A stretch of 64,000 nucleotides of DNA from Micromonospora chaiyaphumensis. GTDB taxonomy: Bacteria; Actinomycetota; Actinomycetes; Mycobacteriales; Micromonosporaceae. The stretch is taken from the NCBI RefSeq assembly GCF_900091435.1, contig NZ_FMCS01000002.1, positions 682,001-746,000 of the forward strand, written 5' to 3'. Positions 54,460-63,375 of the stretch are shown piece by piece (position 1 is the stretch's first letter; each line of letters starts with the position of its first letter). A program made the position numbers and the translations under genes. The notes beneath the pieces are model-generated. The model worked only from the letters and a program-made list of their open reading frames with translations. It was not told the origin of the DNA and did no database searches.

Positions 54460-54930
54460 ATGGCAACGCCTGACCGCCCGGGCTTCGTACTCCCGCTGCT
54501 GCTGCTCGCCGGCTTCCGCACGCTCATCGACGACCTGCACGCCGAACTGGCCCGGCAGGGGCACCCCGAGCTGCGCCCGGCCCACGGCTTCGTGCTCCAG
54601 GCCGTCGGCCCCGCCGGGACCACGGCGTCCGACCTCGGGCAGCGCCTCGGCGTCTCGAAACAGGCGGCCGGCAAGACCGTCGACCGGCTGGTCGCACTCG
54701 GCTACCTGGAACGCGCCGACGACCCCGCCGACGCCCGCCGCAAGCTGGTCCGGATGACGGCGAAGGGCCACGACGGGCTGCGCCGCTCGGCGGTCGTCTT
54801 CGACGACCTGCGGGACCGCTGGGCGGCGATCCTCGGCGCCGAGCGGGTCGCGGCGATCGAGGACGACCTGCGCCGAATGGTCCCGGCCGACGTCTTCCGC
54901 CTCGACGTCCCCGGCTGGTTCAGCGGGTGA
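54460..54930 (+). CDS. MarR-family regulator
   Basis: This 156-aa winged-helix regulator has LQAVGPAGTTASDLGQRLGV, SKQAAGKTVDRLVALGYLER and the wing DPADARRKLVRMTAKG. The ATG at 54460 is chosen; a TTG three codons upstream is possible. It probably represses itself and the divergent AhpD-like gene through the repeats at 54417-54458. No Cys lies in the DNA-binding core, so a ligand rather than Cys oxidation may release it. Confidence 0.9.
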   Translation: MATPDRPGFVLPLLLLAGFRTLIDDLHAELARQGHPELRPAHGFVLQAVGPAGTTASDLGQRLGVSKQAAGKTVDRLVALGYLERADDPADARRKLVRMTAKGHDGLRRSAVVFDDLRDRWAAILGAERVAAIEDDLRRMVPADVFRLDVPGWFSG

Positions 54931-54933
54931 CAA

Positions 54934-54979
54934 ACATCGTCGCGCCTTGACCCCGCAACAGGGCCGGCGGCGACGATGT
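54934..54979 (+). terminator. inverted repeat after marR
   Basis: ACATCGTCGC and GCGACGATGT form a perfect 10-bp stem around 26 nt, just past the marR stop and 4 nt before the next ATG. It could end the marR transcript or fold in the leader of the next gene. Confidence 0.45.
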
Positions 54980-54983
54980 CGGT

Positions 54984-55202
54984 ATGGACGACGCGTACGT
55001 GGTGGGTGATCCGGACGGGCTCAGCCCCCTGCAGGCCGAGATCCGGGACGCGGTGGCCCGCGAGCTCCACGCCCAGTTCGCGCTGCGGGCCGACCGCCTC
55101 GACCTGGCCGACCTCCCCGAGGTGGCCTACCAGATCACCCTACGCGTCGACGGCGTGCTGACCGCGAGCCGGTCCGGGTGCGGGGGTCAGACGCCCGCGT
55201 AG
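54984..55202 (+). CDS. small hypothetical protein
   Basis: This 72-aa acidic protein (LSPLQAEIRDAVARELHAQF, then LADLPEVAYQITLRVDGVLT) belongs to no family I recognise. The codon pattern is good for this genome. Its last 16 bp overlap the 3' end of convergent ccsB. The hairpin right before it is the only regulatory hint. Confidence 0.55.
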   Translation: MDDAYVVGDPDGLSPLQAEIRDAVARELHAQFALRADRLDLADLPEVAYQITLRVDGVLTASRSGCGGQTPA

Positions 55203-56167
55203 GAGTGCAGGCCGGTGAAGAAGAAGTTGACCCCGAACAGGTTCATGAGCATGGTCAGGAAGCCCACGACGGAGATCCAGGTGGCCACGTTGCGCTTGAC
55301 GCTCGGGGTGGCCCGGGCGTGCAGGTAGCCCGCGTAGACCACCCAGGAGATGAACGCCCAGGTCTCCTTCGGGTCCCAGCCCCAGGCGCGGCCCCAGGCC
55401 GCCTCGGCCCAGATCGCCCCGGCGATCACCGCGAAGGTGAAGACCGGGAAGGCGAAGGCGTGCAGCGTGAAGGTCAGCCGCTCCAGGCCGGCCGCCGCCG
55501 GCAACCGCCGGGCCAGGGTGTACGGGAAGCTCCGCTTCCCCTGCTCCCAGCCGGCCCGCATCAGGTACGCCACGGCCGGCACCACGCCCAGCAGGAAGAT
55601 GCCGGAGGCGAAGATGATCGTCGACACGTGGATGATGAACCAGTAGGACTGGAGCGCCGGCATCAGCGGCACGACCTGCACATAGAGCTTCAGCTCGGCG
55701 AACGCCAGCAGCAGCACCATGACGAGGGTCAGGAACAGCCCGAGCCGGCGCAGCGACGGCTGCTTCCAGAGCACCGCGAGCCAGGCCGCCGCCCCGATCC
55801 AGGTGACCGTCAGCACGAACTCGTACATGTTGCCCCAGGGCATCCGCTCGGCGGCGATGCCCCGGGTGACCACCGCGCCCAGGTGCAGTGCGGCGGCGAG
55901 CACGGTGATCCAGGCGGCGATCCGCCCGGCCAGCGCGGCCCGGGCGGCGGAGCGGCCGGCGCGGGTGGCGGCCGGCGTGACCGGGGTGGCCGGCTCCTCG
56001 ACCGTCCCGCCGGGGCCGCCGACGCCGGCGCCCACCAGCTCCCGGGCCGGGGCCGCCGCCGGCACCTTCCGGGCGTTGCCCAGGGCGTACTCGACGGCGT
56101 GGCTGATCATCGCGACCAGGTACGCGAGGATCGCGAACGTGACCAGCTGGTCGGAGAGTGCGGACAT
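55187..56167 (-). CDS. ccsB: cytochrome c biogenesis protein CcsB (CcsA/ResC family)
   Basis: This 326-aa membrane protein of system II exports and attaches haem to apocytochromes. The Trp-rich WGWDPKETWAFISWVVYAGY signature is intact, with conserved His in AAALHLGAVV, FIIHVST and TLHAFAF. About eight helices are seen, with an extra Ala/Pro-rich loop near residues 35-75. The ATG at 56167 has GGAG 8 nt upstream; a GTG one codon before is possible. It is coupled to resB (TGATG). Confidence 0.94.
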   Translation of the reverse strand: MSALSDQLVTFAILAYLVAMISHAVEYALGNARKVPAAAPARELVGAGVGGPGGTVEEPATPVTPAATRAGRSAARAALAGRIAAWITVLAAALHLGAVVTRGIAAERMPWGNMYEFVLTVTWIGAAAWLAVLWKQPSLRRLGLFLTLVMVLLLAFAELKLYVQVVPLMPALQSYWFIIHVSTIIFASGIFLLGVVPAVAYLMRAGWEQGKRSFPYTLARRLPAAAGLERLTFTLHAFAFPVFTFAVIAGAIWAEAAWGRAWGWDPKETWAFISWVVYAGYLHARATPSVKRNVATWISVVGFLTMLMNLFGVNFFFTGLHSYAGV

Positions 56168-57792
56168 CACTCGTCTCCTTCTCGCGCCCGCCGGTCGTCG
56201 TCCCGCCCGTCGTCGCTGACCGCGGCGACGAGCTGTGCGAACTCGTCGGCGAACCCTGGATGCTCGGTGCGCGGCAGCCCACCGGCCTCCACCAAACTAC
56301 TACCGCTCGTCGGAGATCCACCCACCGGGGGCGAAACCCGGAACCAGACCCGCCGCCGCCGGGCGAAGAGCGAGCCCATGAGCCCGAGCAGCAGCGTCAC
56401 GCAGGCGACGAGCATCATGCTCTGGCCGGGGGCGTACCGGACCGAGATGGTGATGTAGGGCTTCGTGCCGAGGAACTCCAGCGTGCTGCCGTCGTCCAGG
56501 GTCCATTTCTCGCCGGGGCGCAGCAGCTTCTCGCCGACCTGCTTGAGCTTGCCGTTGTCGATCTGCCGCTGGTCGAGTGCGTAGACCGAGCCGGGGATGC
56601 CGGCGTCCAGCCCGAGGTTGCCCCGGTAGGCCCGCAGGTTCACGGCCGGGTTCCGCTCCGCCGGGAACTGCGACGACAGGTAGGGCCCCCGGTCCGGCGC
56701 GGTGGGCAGGTAGAGCCCGTCGAAGGCGACCTGCTGGTCGGCGGCCCGCTTGCCGGTCTTCGGATCGACGTTGGCGTCGGGGAAGGCGGCCACGCCCTCC
56801 TCGGTGGCGTTCTGGTCGCCGCTGCGCAGGAACGGCGCCGTGCTGGTCTGGGTGCGGCCGTACCGGTCGGTGTACCTCAGGATCGGCGCGTACCCATTGC
56901 CGAGCAGGTAGACGTTGGCCGCGCCGAGCCGCAGCGGCGAGTTGACCGAGAAGCCGGCGGTCCGGGTCGACCCGTCCTCCTGGTGGTCGACGGTCACCGT
57001 GGCCCAGTAGCGGGAGGCCTGACCGGACTCCAGGTAGTCCGCCTCGAACCTGTCCAGCGTGAGGCAGAACGGCGGCAGGTCGGAGCTGTCGACGCGCGGG
57101 CCCAGCGACGCCTCCGCGTACTGCTGGCGGGTGTTGCAGAAGGCGTTGTCCGCGCCGGACACCAGGATCCGGTTGCCGTGCCAGCCGTACCACGACCCGA
57201 CCGCGACCCCGAGCAGGACGGCGACCAGCGAGACGTGGAAGAGCAGGTTGCCGGTCTCCTTGAGGTAGCCCTTCTCGGCGGAGACCTCGTTGCCGCGCAC
57301 GGTGACCCGCCAGCGGCGGCGGCGCAGCACGGCCGCGATCGCCTCCGGATCGGCGGCGGCCGGGGCCTCCAGCACCGCGTGCTGGGGCAGCCGCTCCAGG
57401 CGCTTCGGGGCGGCGGGCGGCCGCATCCGCAGCGCGCGGACGTGGTCGCGGGCCCGGGGCAGGATGCAGCCGACCAGCGAGGTGAACAGCAGCAGGTAGA
57501 TGGCCGAGAACCAGACCGAGCCGAACACCTCGAACATGCCCAGCTGCTGGAGCCGGGGCGCCAGGTCGGGGTGGTCGACGAAGTACTCGTTGACCTTCTC
57601 CGGGCTGACCCCGCGCTGCGGCAGCACCGAGCCGGGAATGGCGGCGATCGCCAGCAGGAAGAGCAGGATCAGGGCCGTACGCATGCTGGTGAGCTGCCGC
57701 CACGAGTTGCGCAGCAGGGCCAGCACGGGGTGGATTCGTCGCCGGGGCGCCCCGGCGGGCGGCGCGGCCGGCCGGTCGTCCACGGTCGTCAT
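56167..57792 (-). CDS. resB: cytochrome c biogenesis protein ResB
   Basis: This 541-aa partner of CcsB is a haem-handling membrane protein. Helices are seen at about 35-60 (TALILLFLLAIAAIPGSVLP), 90-110, 180-200 and near 460, with a large external domain between. YLKETGNLLFHVSLVAVLLG is typical. The tail after the last helix (about 65 residues) is polar. Its ATG shares a base with the ccdA stop and its stop with the ccsB ATG. Confidence 0.93.
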   Translation of the reverse strand: MTTVDDRPAAPPAGAPRRRIHPVLALLRNSWRQLTSMRTALILLFLLAIAAIPGSVLPQRGVSPEKVNEYFVDHPDLAPRLQQLGMFEVFGSVWFSAIYLLLFTSLVGCILPRARDHVRALRMRPPAAPKRLERLPQHAVLEAPAAADPEAIAAVLRRRRWRVTVRGNEVSAEKGYLKETGNLLFHVSLVAVLLGVAVGSWYGWHGNRILVSGADNAFCNTRQQYAEASLGPRVDSSDLPPFCLTLDRFEADYLESGQASRYWATVTVDHQEDGSTRTAGFSVNSPLRLGAANVYLLGNGYAPILRYTDRYGRTQTSTAPFLRSGDQNATEEGVAAFPDANVDPKTGKRAADQQVAFDGLYLPTAPDRGPYLSSQFPAERNPAVNLRAYRGNLGLDAGIPGSVYALDQRQIDNGKLKQVGEKLLRPGEKWTLDDGSTLEFLGTKPYITISVRYAPGQSMMLVACVTLLLGLMGSLFARRRRVWFRVSPPVGGSPTSGSSLVEAGGLPRTEHPGFADEFAQLVAAVSDDGRDDDRRAREGDE

Positions 57793-58646
57793 CAGATGCT
57801 CACCTCGCCCACGCCCACGTGCGTCTGCAACCAGATCACGAAGTCCTGCCAGCCGCCGGTGACCAGCGCCACGCCGATCAGGATCAGCAGCGCGCCGCCG
57901 ATCCGGGTGACCCAGCGGCTGTTGCGGCGGACGGCGCGGAACACCCCGAGCAGGCGGTGGAAGCCCAGCCCGAAGACGACGAACGGTACCCCCAGCCCGA
58001 GGCAGTACGCCACGGCGAGCAGCACGGCCCGGTCGGTCCGCCCGTCGACGGTGGCCATGCCGAGCACGGCGCCGAGGGTCGGGCCGGTGCACGGCAACCA
58101 GCTCAGCGCGAAGACCGCGCCGAGCACCGGGGCGCCGAGCAGCCCGGCGGCGGGGAGCCGCCGGATGCGGAACTCGCGCTGCATCCCGGGGACCACGCCC
58201 AGGTAGCCGAGGCCGAGCACGACGACCAGGGCACCGATGACGATCTCCAGCGTGCGCTCGTACTGGAAGAAGAGCTTGCCGACACCGGAGAAGAGGATCG
58301 CGGTGGCGACGAACACGGCGGTGAAGCCGGCGATGAAGAGCAGCGTGCCGGCCAGCACCCGCCCCTTGACGGCGACCGCCGACCGGGTGGCCGGTGCCGT
58401 CGCCAGGGCGACCCCCGCGCCGCCGGCGGGGTTGACCGGTGTCCCGTCCGCTACCGGAGGCGGGCCCTTCCGCGCGCTCCGGCCCTCCAGGTCCGCACCG
58501 GCCAGCCCGGTGACGTACGACAGGTAGCCGGGCATCAGCGGCAGGACGCACGGGGACAGGAAGCTGACCAGCCCGGCGAGCGCCGCGGCCCCGACGGCCA
58601 GCAGCAGCGGGCCGGACTCGGCGAGCTGGCGGAAGGTCTCGCCCAT
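57792..58646 (-). CDS. ccdA: cytochrome c biogenesis protein CcdA
   Basis: This 284-aa DsbD-like membrane protein carries electrons across the membrane to ResA. Paired Cys motifs are FLSPCVLPLMPGYLSYVTGL in the first helix and LSWLPCTGPTLGAVLG in the fourth. An inserted loop of about 45 residues after the first helix is Gly/Pro/Ala-rich. The ATG at 58646 overlaps the resA stop; the longer frame upstream is resA out of frame. Confidence 0.93.
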   Translation of the reverse strand: MGETFRQLAESGPLLLAVGAAALAGLVSFLSPCVLPLMPGYLSYVTGLAGADLEGRSARKGPPPVADGTPVNPAGGAGVALATAPATRSAVAVKGRVLAGTLLFIAGFTAVFVATAILFSGVGKLFFQYERTLEIVIGALVVVLGLGYLGVVPGMQREFRIRRLPAAGLLGAPVLGAVFALSWLPCTGPTLGAVLGMATVDGRTDRAVLLAVAYCLGLGVPFVVFGLGFHRLLGVFRAVRRNSRWVTRIGGALLILIGVALVTGGWQDFVIWLQTHVGVGEVSI

Positions 58647-59218
58647 CAGCGGGAACCGGACGCGGGCTGCTCGGCGGCGACCCGCTCGACGATGGGCTGG
58701 AGCTCGTCCCGGGTGATCGCCCGGCGGATCACCACGGCGACCCGGCCCTCGCGGTCCAGGACGACGGTCGCCGGCGTGGTGTTGGGCGGGATGTCGAAGT
58801 TGAGCGCCTGCCGGCTGGCCGGGTCGAAGAGGCTCGGGTAGGTGACCCGGCCCTCCTCGAACGCGATCGCCTTGTCCTTGCTGTCCTGCACGTTGATGCC
58901 GAGGAAGGTCACACCGGACGCCTTGGTGGCCTGGTACACGGCCTCCAGGTCGTCGGCCTCCGCCCGGCAGGGCGCGCACCAGGAGCCCCAGAAGTTGGCC
59001 ACGACGACCTGGCCGCGGGCCTGCGAGATGTCGTAGCTGCCGCCGGTGAGCAGCTCACCGCTCACCTTCGGGGTCTTCGACCGCTGGTCGGGGGCGCAGG
59101 TGATGGTGACGCCGTCGCTCGCGCAGCGGCTCTCCTCGCTGCCGGAGGAGCAGCCGGCCAGCGCCGTCGCGGCGGTGACGGCGGCGAGCAGGGCGGCGAC
59201 GAGCCTCCGGCTGGGCAT
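58646..59218 (-). CDS. resA: thiol-disulfide oxidoreductase lipoprotein ResA/TlpA
   Basis: This 190-aa lipoprotein (lipobox ALAGC) has a thioredoxin fold and active site FWGSWCAPCRAE. It reduces the haem-binding Cys pair of apocytochrome c and is recharged by CcdA. An extra Cys pair follows the signal (SRCASDGVTITC). The ATG overlaps the phosphatase gene stop (TGATG). Confidence 0.92.
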   Translation of the reverse strand: MPSRRLVAALLAAVTAATALAGCSSGSEESRCASDGVTITCAPDQRSKTPKVSGELLTGGSYDISQARGQVVVANFWGSWCAPCRAEADDLEAVYQATKASGVTFLGINVQDSKDKAIAFEEGRVTYPSLFDPASRQALNFDIPPNTTPATVVLDREGRVAVVIRRAITRDELQPIVERVAAEQPASGSR

Positions 59219-59865
59219 CAGGCTCCCTTGGCCGTCCGGGCGGTCGGCGAGATCGAGACCAGGTGGGCCGCGGGCTCGGAGTAGCCGATGCCGACGATCT
59301 TGGCGCCGTCGAAGTGGAACGAGGTGAGGCTGGCCAGGCCGCACTGCCGCCGGCGCGGGTCGTGCCAGAGCCGCTTGCGCTCGACGTAGCGGCGCAGGGT
59401 CCAGATGGGGAGCTGGTGGGAGACGAGCACGGCCTCGCGCCCCTCGGCGGCGACCCGGGCGGCGTGCAGCGCGCCGAACATCCGCTCGGCGATCACCCGG
59501 TAGGCCTCGCCCCAGGACGGGGTGACCGGGTCGCGCAGCACCCACCAGTTGCGCGGGTCGCGGAACGAGCCGTCGCCCGGCGAGACCTTCTTGCCCTCGA
59601 ACCAGTTCGCGCTCTCGATGAGCCGCTCGTCCACCCCGACCGGCAGGCCGAACTGGGCGGCGATCGGCTCGGCGGTCTGCTGGGCGCGCTCGAGCGGGCT
59701 GGCCACCACGTGCACCACGGTGCGCTCGGCGAGCGCCTGCGCGGCGGCCTTGGCCATCTGGACGCCCAGCTCGGAGAGGCGGAAGCCGGGCAGCCGGCCG
59801 TAGAGGATGCCGTCCGGGTTGTGCACCTCGCCGTGCCGCAGCACGTGGACCACCGTCTCGCTCAC
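59218..59865 (-). CDS. histidine phosphatase family protein
   Basis: This 215-aa member of the phosphoglycerate-mutase-like branch has the catalytic LRHGEVHNP near the start, ASPLERAQQTAEP, and a late His in VLVSHQLPIWTL. The substrate is unknown. The GTG at 59865 starts 4 bp after hemL, preceded by GGGGGG. Position between hemL and the resA operon suggests co-transcription; a direct role in haem or cytochrome assembly is not shown. Confidence 0.88.
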   Translation of the reverse strand: MSETVVHVLRHGEVHNPDGILYGRLPGFRLSELGVQMAKAAAQALAERTVVHVVASPLERAQQTAEPIAAQFGLPVGVDERLIESANWFEGKKVSPGDGSFRDPRNWWVLRDPVTPSWGEAYRVIAERMFGALHAARVAAEGREAVLVSHQLPIWTLRRYVERKRLWHDPRRRQCGLASLTSFHFDGAKIVGIGYSEPAAHLVSISPTARTAKGA

Positions 59866-59869
59866 CGTT

Positions 59870-61207
59870 CTACCCCCCGTGTCCTGCCGCTGCCGCCGCC
59901 GTCGCCGCCTCGGGCAGGGCCGCGGCGATCTGCTCCAGGGCGGCGTCGTCGATCGCCGCCGACACGAACCACGACTCGAACGCGCTCGGCGGCAGGTAGA
60001 CGCCGGCGGCGAGCATGGCGTGGAAGAACGCCTTGAACGCCGGCACCTGCTGGGTGCGCGCGCTGTCGTAGTCGGCCACGTCGGCGTCGGTGAAGAAGAT
60101 CGAGAACATGTTGCCCGCGCAGGACAGGCGGTGCGGGACCCCGGCGGCGGCCAGCGCCTCGGTGGCGAGCTTGCCCACGGCGGCGGCCGTCTCGTCGAGG
60201 CGGCGGTAGAGCGCGTCGTCGGCCAGCCGCAGCGTGGCCAGGCCGGCGGCGCAGGCGAGGGGGTTACCGGAGAGCGTGCCGGCCTGGTAGACCGGGCCCG
60301 CCGGGGCCAGCTTCGCCATGATCTCCGCGCGCCCGCCGAACGCCGCGGCGGGCAGGCCACCGCCCATGACCTTCCCGTACGTCCACAGGTCAGCGTCGGA
60401 GGGGTCGAGGCCGTGCCAGCCGGCGCGGGAGACCCGGAACCCGGTCATCACCTCGTCGACGATCAGCAGCGCGCCGTGCGCGTGGGCGATCCGGGCGAGC
60501 TGCTGGTTGAAGTCGCCGCGCGGGGCGATCACGCCCATGTTGCCGGCGGCCGCCTCGGTGATGATCGCCGCGATGTGCGGGCCCTCGGCGGCGAAGGCCT
60601 CCTCGACCGCGCGCAGGTCGTTGTACGGCAGCACGATGGTGTCGCCCGCCGCCGCCCCGGTGACGCCGGGCGAGTCGGGCAGCCCGAAGGTGGCCACGCC
60701 CGAGCCGGCGGCGGCCAGCAGCGCGTCGGAGTGGCCGTGGTAGCAGCCGGAGAACTTGACGATCTTGGCCCGGCCGGTGAAGCCGCGGGCCAGCCGGATC
60801 GCCGACATGGTCGCCTCGGTGCCCGAGTTGACCAGGCGGACCTGCTCCACCGGGGTACGCGCGACGATCTCGGCGGCCAGGTCGACCTCGCCCGGGGTCG
60901 GGGTGCCGAAGCTGGTGCCGAGCGCGGCGGCCTCGCGCAGCGCCTCGACCACCGCCGGGTGGGCGTGACCGAGGATCAGCGGGCCCCAGGAGCAGACCAG
61001 GTCGACGTAGCGGCGACCGTCGGCGTCGAAGAGCCACGGACCCTCCCCCCGGACCATGAAGCGCGGGGTGCCGCCGACGGCACGGAACGCGCGTACGGGG
61101 GAGTTGACCCCGCCGGGCACGATGGCCTTGGCGCGGTCGAACAGGGCCTCGGAGGCCGGTGCGTCGGCCGGGTAGCGGCCGGATCCGGCGGAAAAGGTAT
61201 CGGTCAC
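59870..61207 (-). CDS. hemL: glutamate-1-semialdehyde 2,1-aminomutase
   Basis: This 445-aa PLP enzyme makes 5-aminolevulinate, the first committed tetrapyrrole precursor, by the C5 route. [38 protein letters not shown] and the PLP lysine in [11 protein letters not shown] are present. The GTG start is at 61207. It is first of an operon that continues through the phosphatase into cytochrome c assembly, linking haem supply and use. Confidence 0.95.
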   Translation of the reverse strand: MTDTFSAGSGRYPADAPASEALFDRAKAIVPGGVNSPVRAFRAVGGTPRFMVRGEGPWLFDADGRRYVDLVCSWGPLILGHAHPAVVEALREAAALGTSFGTPTPGEVDLAAEIVARTPVEQVRLVNSGTEATMSAIRLARGFTGRAKIVKFSGCYHGHSDALLAAAGSGVATFGLPDSPGVTGAAAGDTIVLPYNDLRAVEEAFAAEGPHIAAIITEAAAGNMGVIAPRGDFNQQLARIAHAHGALLIVDEVMTGFRVSRAGWHGLDPSDADLWTYGKVMGGGLPAAAFGGRAEIMAKLAPAGPVYQAGTLSGNPLACAAGLATLRLADDALYRRLDETAAAVGKLATEALAAAGVPHRLSCAGNMFSIFFTDADVADYDSARTQQVPAFKAFFHAMLAAGVYLPPSAFESWFVSAAIDDAALEQIAAALPEAATAAAAAGHGG

Positions 61208-61358
61208 GATGCCGCCATTGTGTCAGCGCCGGGCGGCTGATCGGCAGGCACCCCGCACCGAGGGTTACCGGGCTCACGCCCTCGTCCGTTCGGCGCGGGC
61301 CACCGACCGGCGGGTCGCTCGACGGGCCCGTTGGTCGAGATCGCGATAGGCTGACCGG

Positions 61359-61691
61359 GTGGATCGTGCCGAACTGTCCATCACGCTACACCGGACGGGT
61401 GACGAAGCCGTGCTTCGCCTCGCCGGTGAGATCGACATGCTCACGGCCGCCCAGCTGTCGACGGTCGTCAACGAGGTGCTGGCCGATCCCCCGCCGCGCA
61501 TCGTGCTCGACCTGGGCGGGGTCACCTTCTGTGACTCGCAGGGGCTCGGCACCCTCGTGGTGCTCAGCCGCAAGGCCAGTCACGCCCAGAGCCTGCTGGT
61601 CCTGAGCAACGTCGGCGACTTCCTCCTGCGCGTCCTGGACATCACCGGCCTCCGCAGCGCCCTGATGATCCGCAACGAAACAGCCCCCTGA
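61359..61691 (+). CDS. STAS-domain anti-sigma factor antagonist
   Basis: This 110-aa SpoIIAA/RsbV-like protein has LRLAGEIDMLTAAQLSTVV, then IVLDLGGVTFCDSQGLGTLV, with a phosphorylatable Ser after Asp (DSQGLG). It would bind an RsbW-like kinase in a partner switch; no such kinase is nearby. TAGGCT ends 6 nt before the GTG and there is no ribosome site, suggesting a leaderless mRNA. Confidence 0.88.
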   Translation: MDRAELSITLHRTGDEAVLRLAGEIDMLTAAQLSTVVNEVLADPPPRIVLDLGGVTFCDSQGLGTLVVLSRKASHAQSLLVLSNVGDFLLRVLDITGLRSALMIRNETAP

Positions 61692-61709
61692 CCCGCCGCC
61701 CCGCTCGGC

Positions 61710-61769
61710 GTTGATCAAGAAGTTTGCGTCTGCCGGAGCTGGCTTCCTGACGCAAACTTCTTGATCAAC
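61710..61769. repeat. perfect 21-bp inverted repeat
   Basis: 61710-61730 and 61749-61769 are exact reverse complements (outer part GTTGATCAAGAAG / CTTCTTGATCAAC) around 18 nt. The arms are much less GC-rich than the surroundings. It lies between convergent genes, so it can act as a terminator. The arm sequence looks like a mobile or family repeat rather than a simple GC hairpin. Confidence 0.85.
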
Positions 61770-61782
61770 TGGGCGCGGGCGG

Positions 61783-63375
61783 TCAGGTGACCGGGACGTC
61801 GCGGCGGCGGAAGGCCGTCAGGCCGGCTGCCGCCAGGGCCAGCGCCACGACGGCCAGGGTCCAGAGCGGTGTGGCGCTCCAGGTGTCGCGGAGGACCTGC
61901 GGGGTGTGCGTGAACGGGGACAGGTCCAGCAGCCACTGGTCGAGTTCGAGCACCGCGCCGAGCTGGCCGAGCAGGACACAGACCGCCAGCACCGCCCAGG
62001 CCACCGGGGCGAGCCGGGGCAGCAGGCCGTAGAGCAGCACGGCGAGCCCGGCCAGCACCCAGGCGGCGGGCACCTGGGCCAGCCCGAGGCCGAGCATCCG
62101 GGGCAGCTCCCGGGACACGTCGTGCACGCTGAGGCCGTACGTCAGGCCGGTGGCCAGGCCCGTCACGGCGAGCACCACGACCGGGCCGACCAGCGCGAAC
62201 ACGACGTGCGACAGCAGCCAGGTGGAGCGGTGCGTGCCGGTGGCGAGCACCGGTTCGGCGTGCCCGGCGGACTCCTCGGCGCGCATCCGCAGCGCGGCCT
62301 GGATGCCGTAGCCCGCCGCGGCCAGCCCGGCCAGGCTGAGCGTGGCGCCCAGGTAGGCGTCGGCCAGGCCGGAGGCCCCGCCGATCCGGGCCATGATGTC
62401 CTCCAGCTGCGGGTTGCCCTCGACCGAGCGGCCGGCCGCCTCCGCGGCGCCGCCGAGGATCAGCCCGAGCAGGCCGAAGCCGACCGACCACCAGAGGATC
62501 TGCCCCCGGTGCAGCCGCCAGGCCAGCCCGAACGGCCCGGCGAGCCCCCGGCCGGCGCCGGCCGGCCCGAGCCGGGGCGGCAGCACCCCGGCGCCCAGGT
62601 CACGGCGCACCGAGACCGGGTACGCGACCGCGGCGAGCAGCGCCGACGCGACCAGCGGCAGCGCCAGCACCCACCAGCGCTCCCCCTCGAAGGGCCGGAT
62701 CCGGGGCGCCCACCCCAGCGGGGAGAGCCAACTGGGCCAGTCGTTGCTGGCGGTGTCACCGACCATCCGCAGCGCGAACGCGGCGCCGAGGACGGCGATG
62801 CCGATGCCCCGGGCACCGCCCGCCGTCTCGGTGAGCTGGGCGGCCAGCCCGCCGAGGGTGGCGAAGACCACGCCGGTGAGCGCGGTGCCGAGGCCGTACG
62901 CCCACGAGCCGGCGGCGGGCAGCCCGGTGGACGCCAGCCCGGCCGCGCTGAGGAGGCCGAGCAACAGGTCGGCCGCGTACGTGACGAGCAGCGCGGCGGT
63001 CAGCCCGGCGTGCCGGCCGAGCACCGCTCCACCGAGCAGTTCCCGCCGGCCGGCCTCCTCCTCGACGCGGGTGTGCCGGATCACGGTCAGCAGGCTGGCC
63101 AGCGCGACGATGACCAGCAGGAAGCCGCACCGCTGGGCGGTCAGCGCGCCGACGCTCTCCCCGTAGACCGGGCCGAGCAGCGCGACGATCGAGGGGTTGC
63201 GGGCGGTGCCGGCGGCGTACGCGGCCCGCTCGGCGTCGGTCGGGAACAGCTCGAAGAAGCTGGTGGCGTACGTCATCGGCAGCACGGCGAGGACCAGCAC
63301 CCAGAGCGGGAGCACGAGGCGGTCCCGCCGCAGGACGAGCCGCGCCAGGGGCCACGTGCCGGTGAGGGTGCTCAT
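61783..63375 (-). CDS. ABC exporter permease (polyketide/antibiotic exporter type)
   Basis: This 530-aa membrane protein has about twelve helices in two similar halves: [20 protein letters not shown] opens the first, and [20 protein letters not shown] opens the second. This is the layout of putative exporters of polyketide antibiotics in actinobacteria. The ATG overlaps the ATPase gene stop (ATGA). The substrate is unknown. Confidence 0.87.
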   Translation of the reverse strand: MSTLTGTWPLARLVLRRDRLVLPLWVLVLAVLPMTYATSFFELFPTDAERAAYAAGTARNPSIVALLGPVYGESVGALTAQRCGFLLVIVALASLLTVIRHTRVEEEAGRRELLGGAVLGRHAGLTAALLVTYAADLLLGLLSAAGLASTGLPAAGSWAYGLGTALTGVVFATLGGLAAQLTETAGGARGIGIAVLGAAFALRMVGDTASNDWPSWLSPLGWAPRIRPFEGERWWVLALPLVASALLAAVAYPVSVRRDLGAGVLPPRLGPAGAGRGLAGPFGLAWRLHRGQILWWSVGFGLLGLILGGAAEAAGRSVEGNPQLEDIMARIGGASGLADAYLGATLSLAGLAAAGYGIQAALRMRAEESAGHAEPVLATGTHRSTWLLSHVVFALVGPVVVLAVTGLATGLTYGLSVHDVSRELPRMLGLGLAQVPAAWVLAGLAVLLYGLLPRLAPVAWAVLAVCVLLGQLGAVLELDQWLLDLSPFTHTPQVLRDTWSATPLWTLAVVALALAAAGLTAFRRRDVPVT

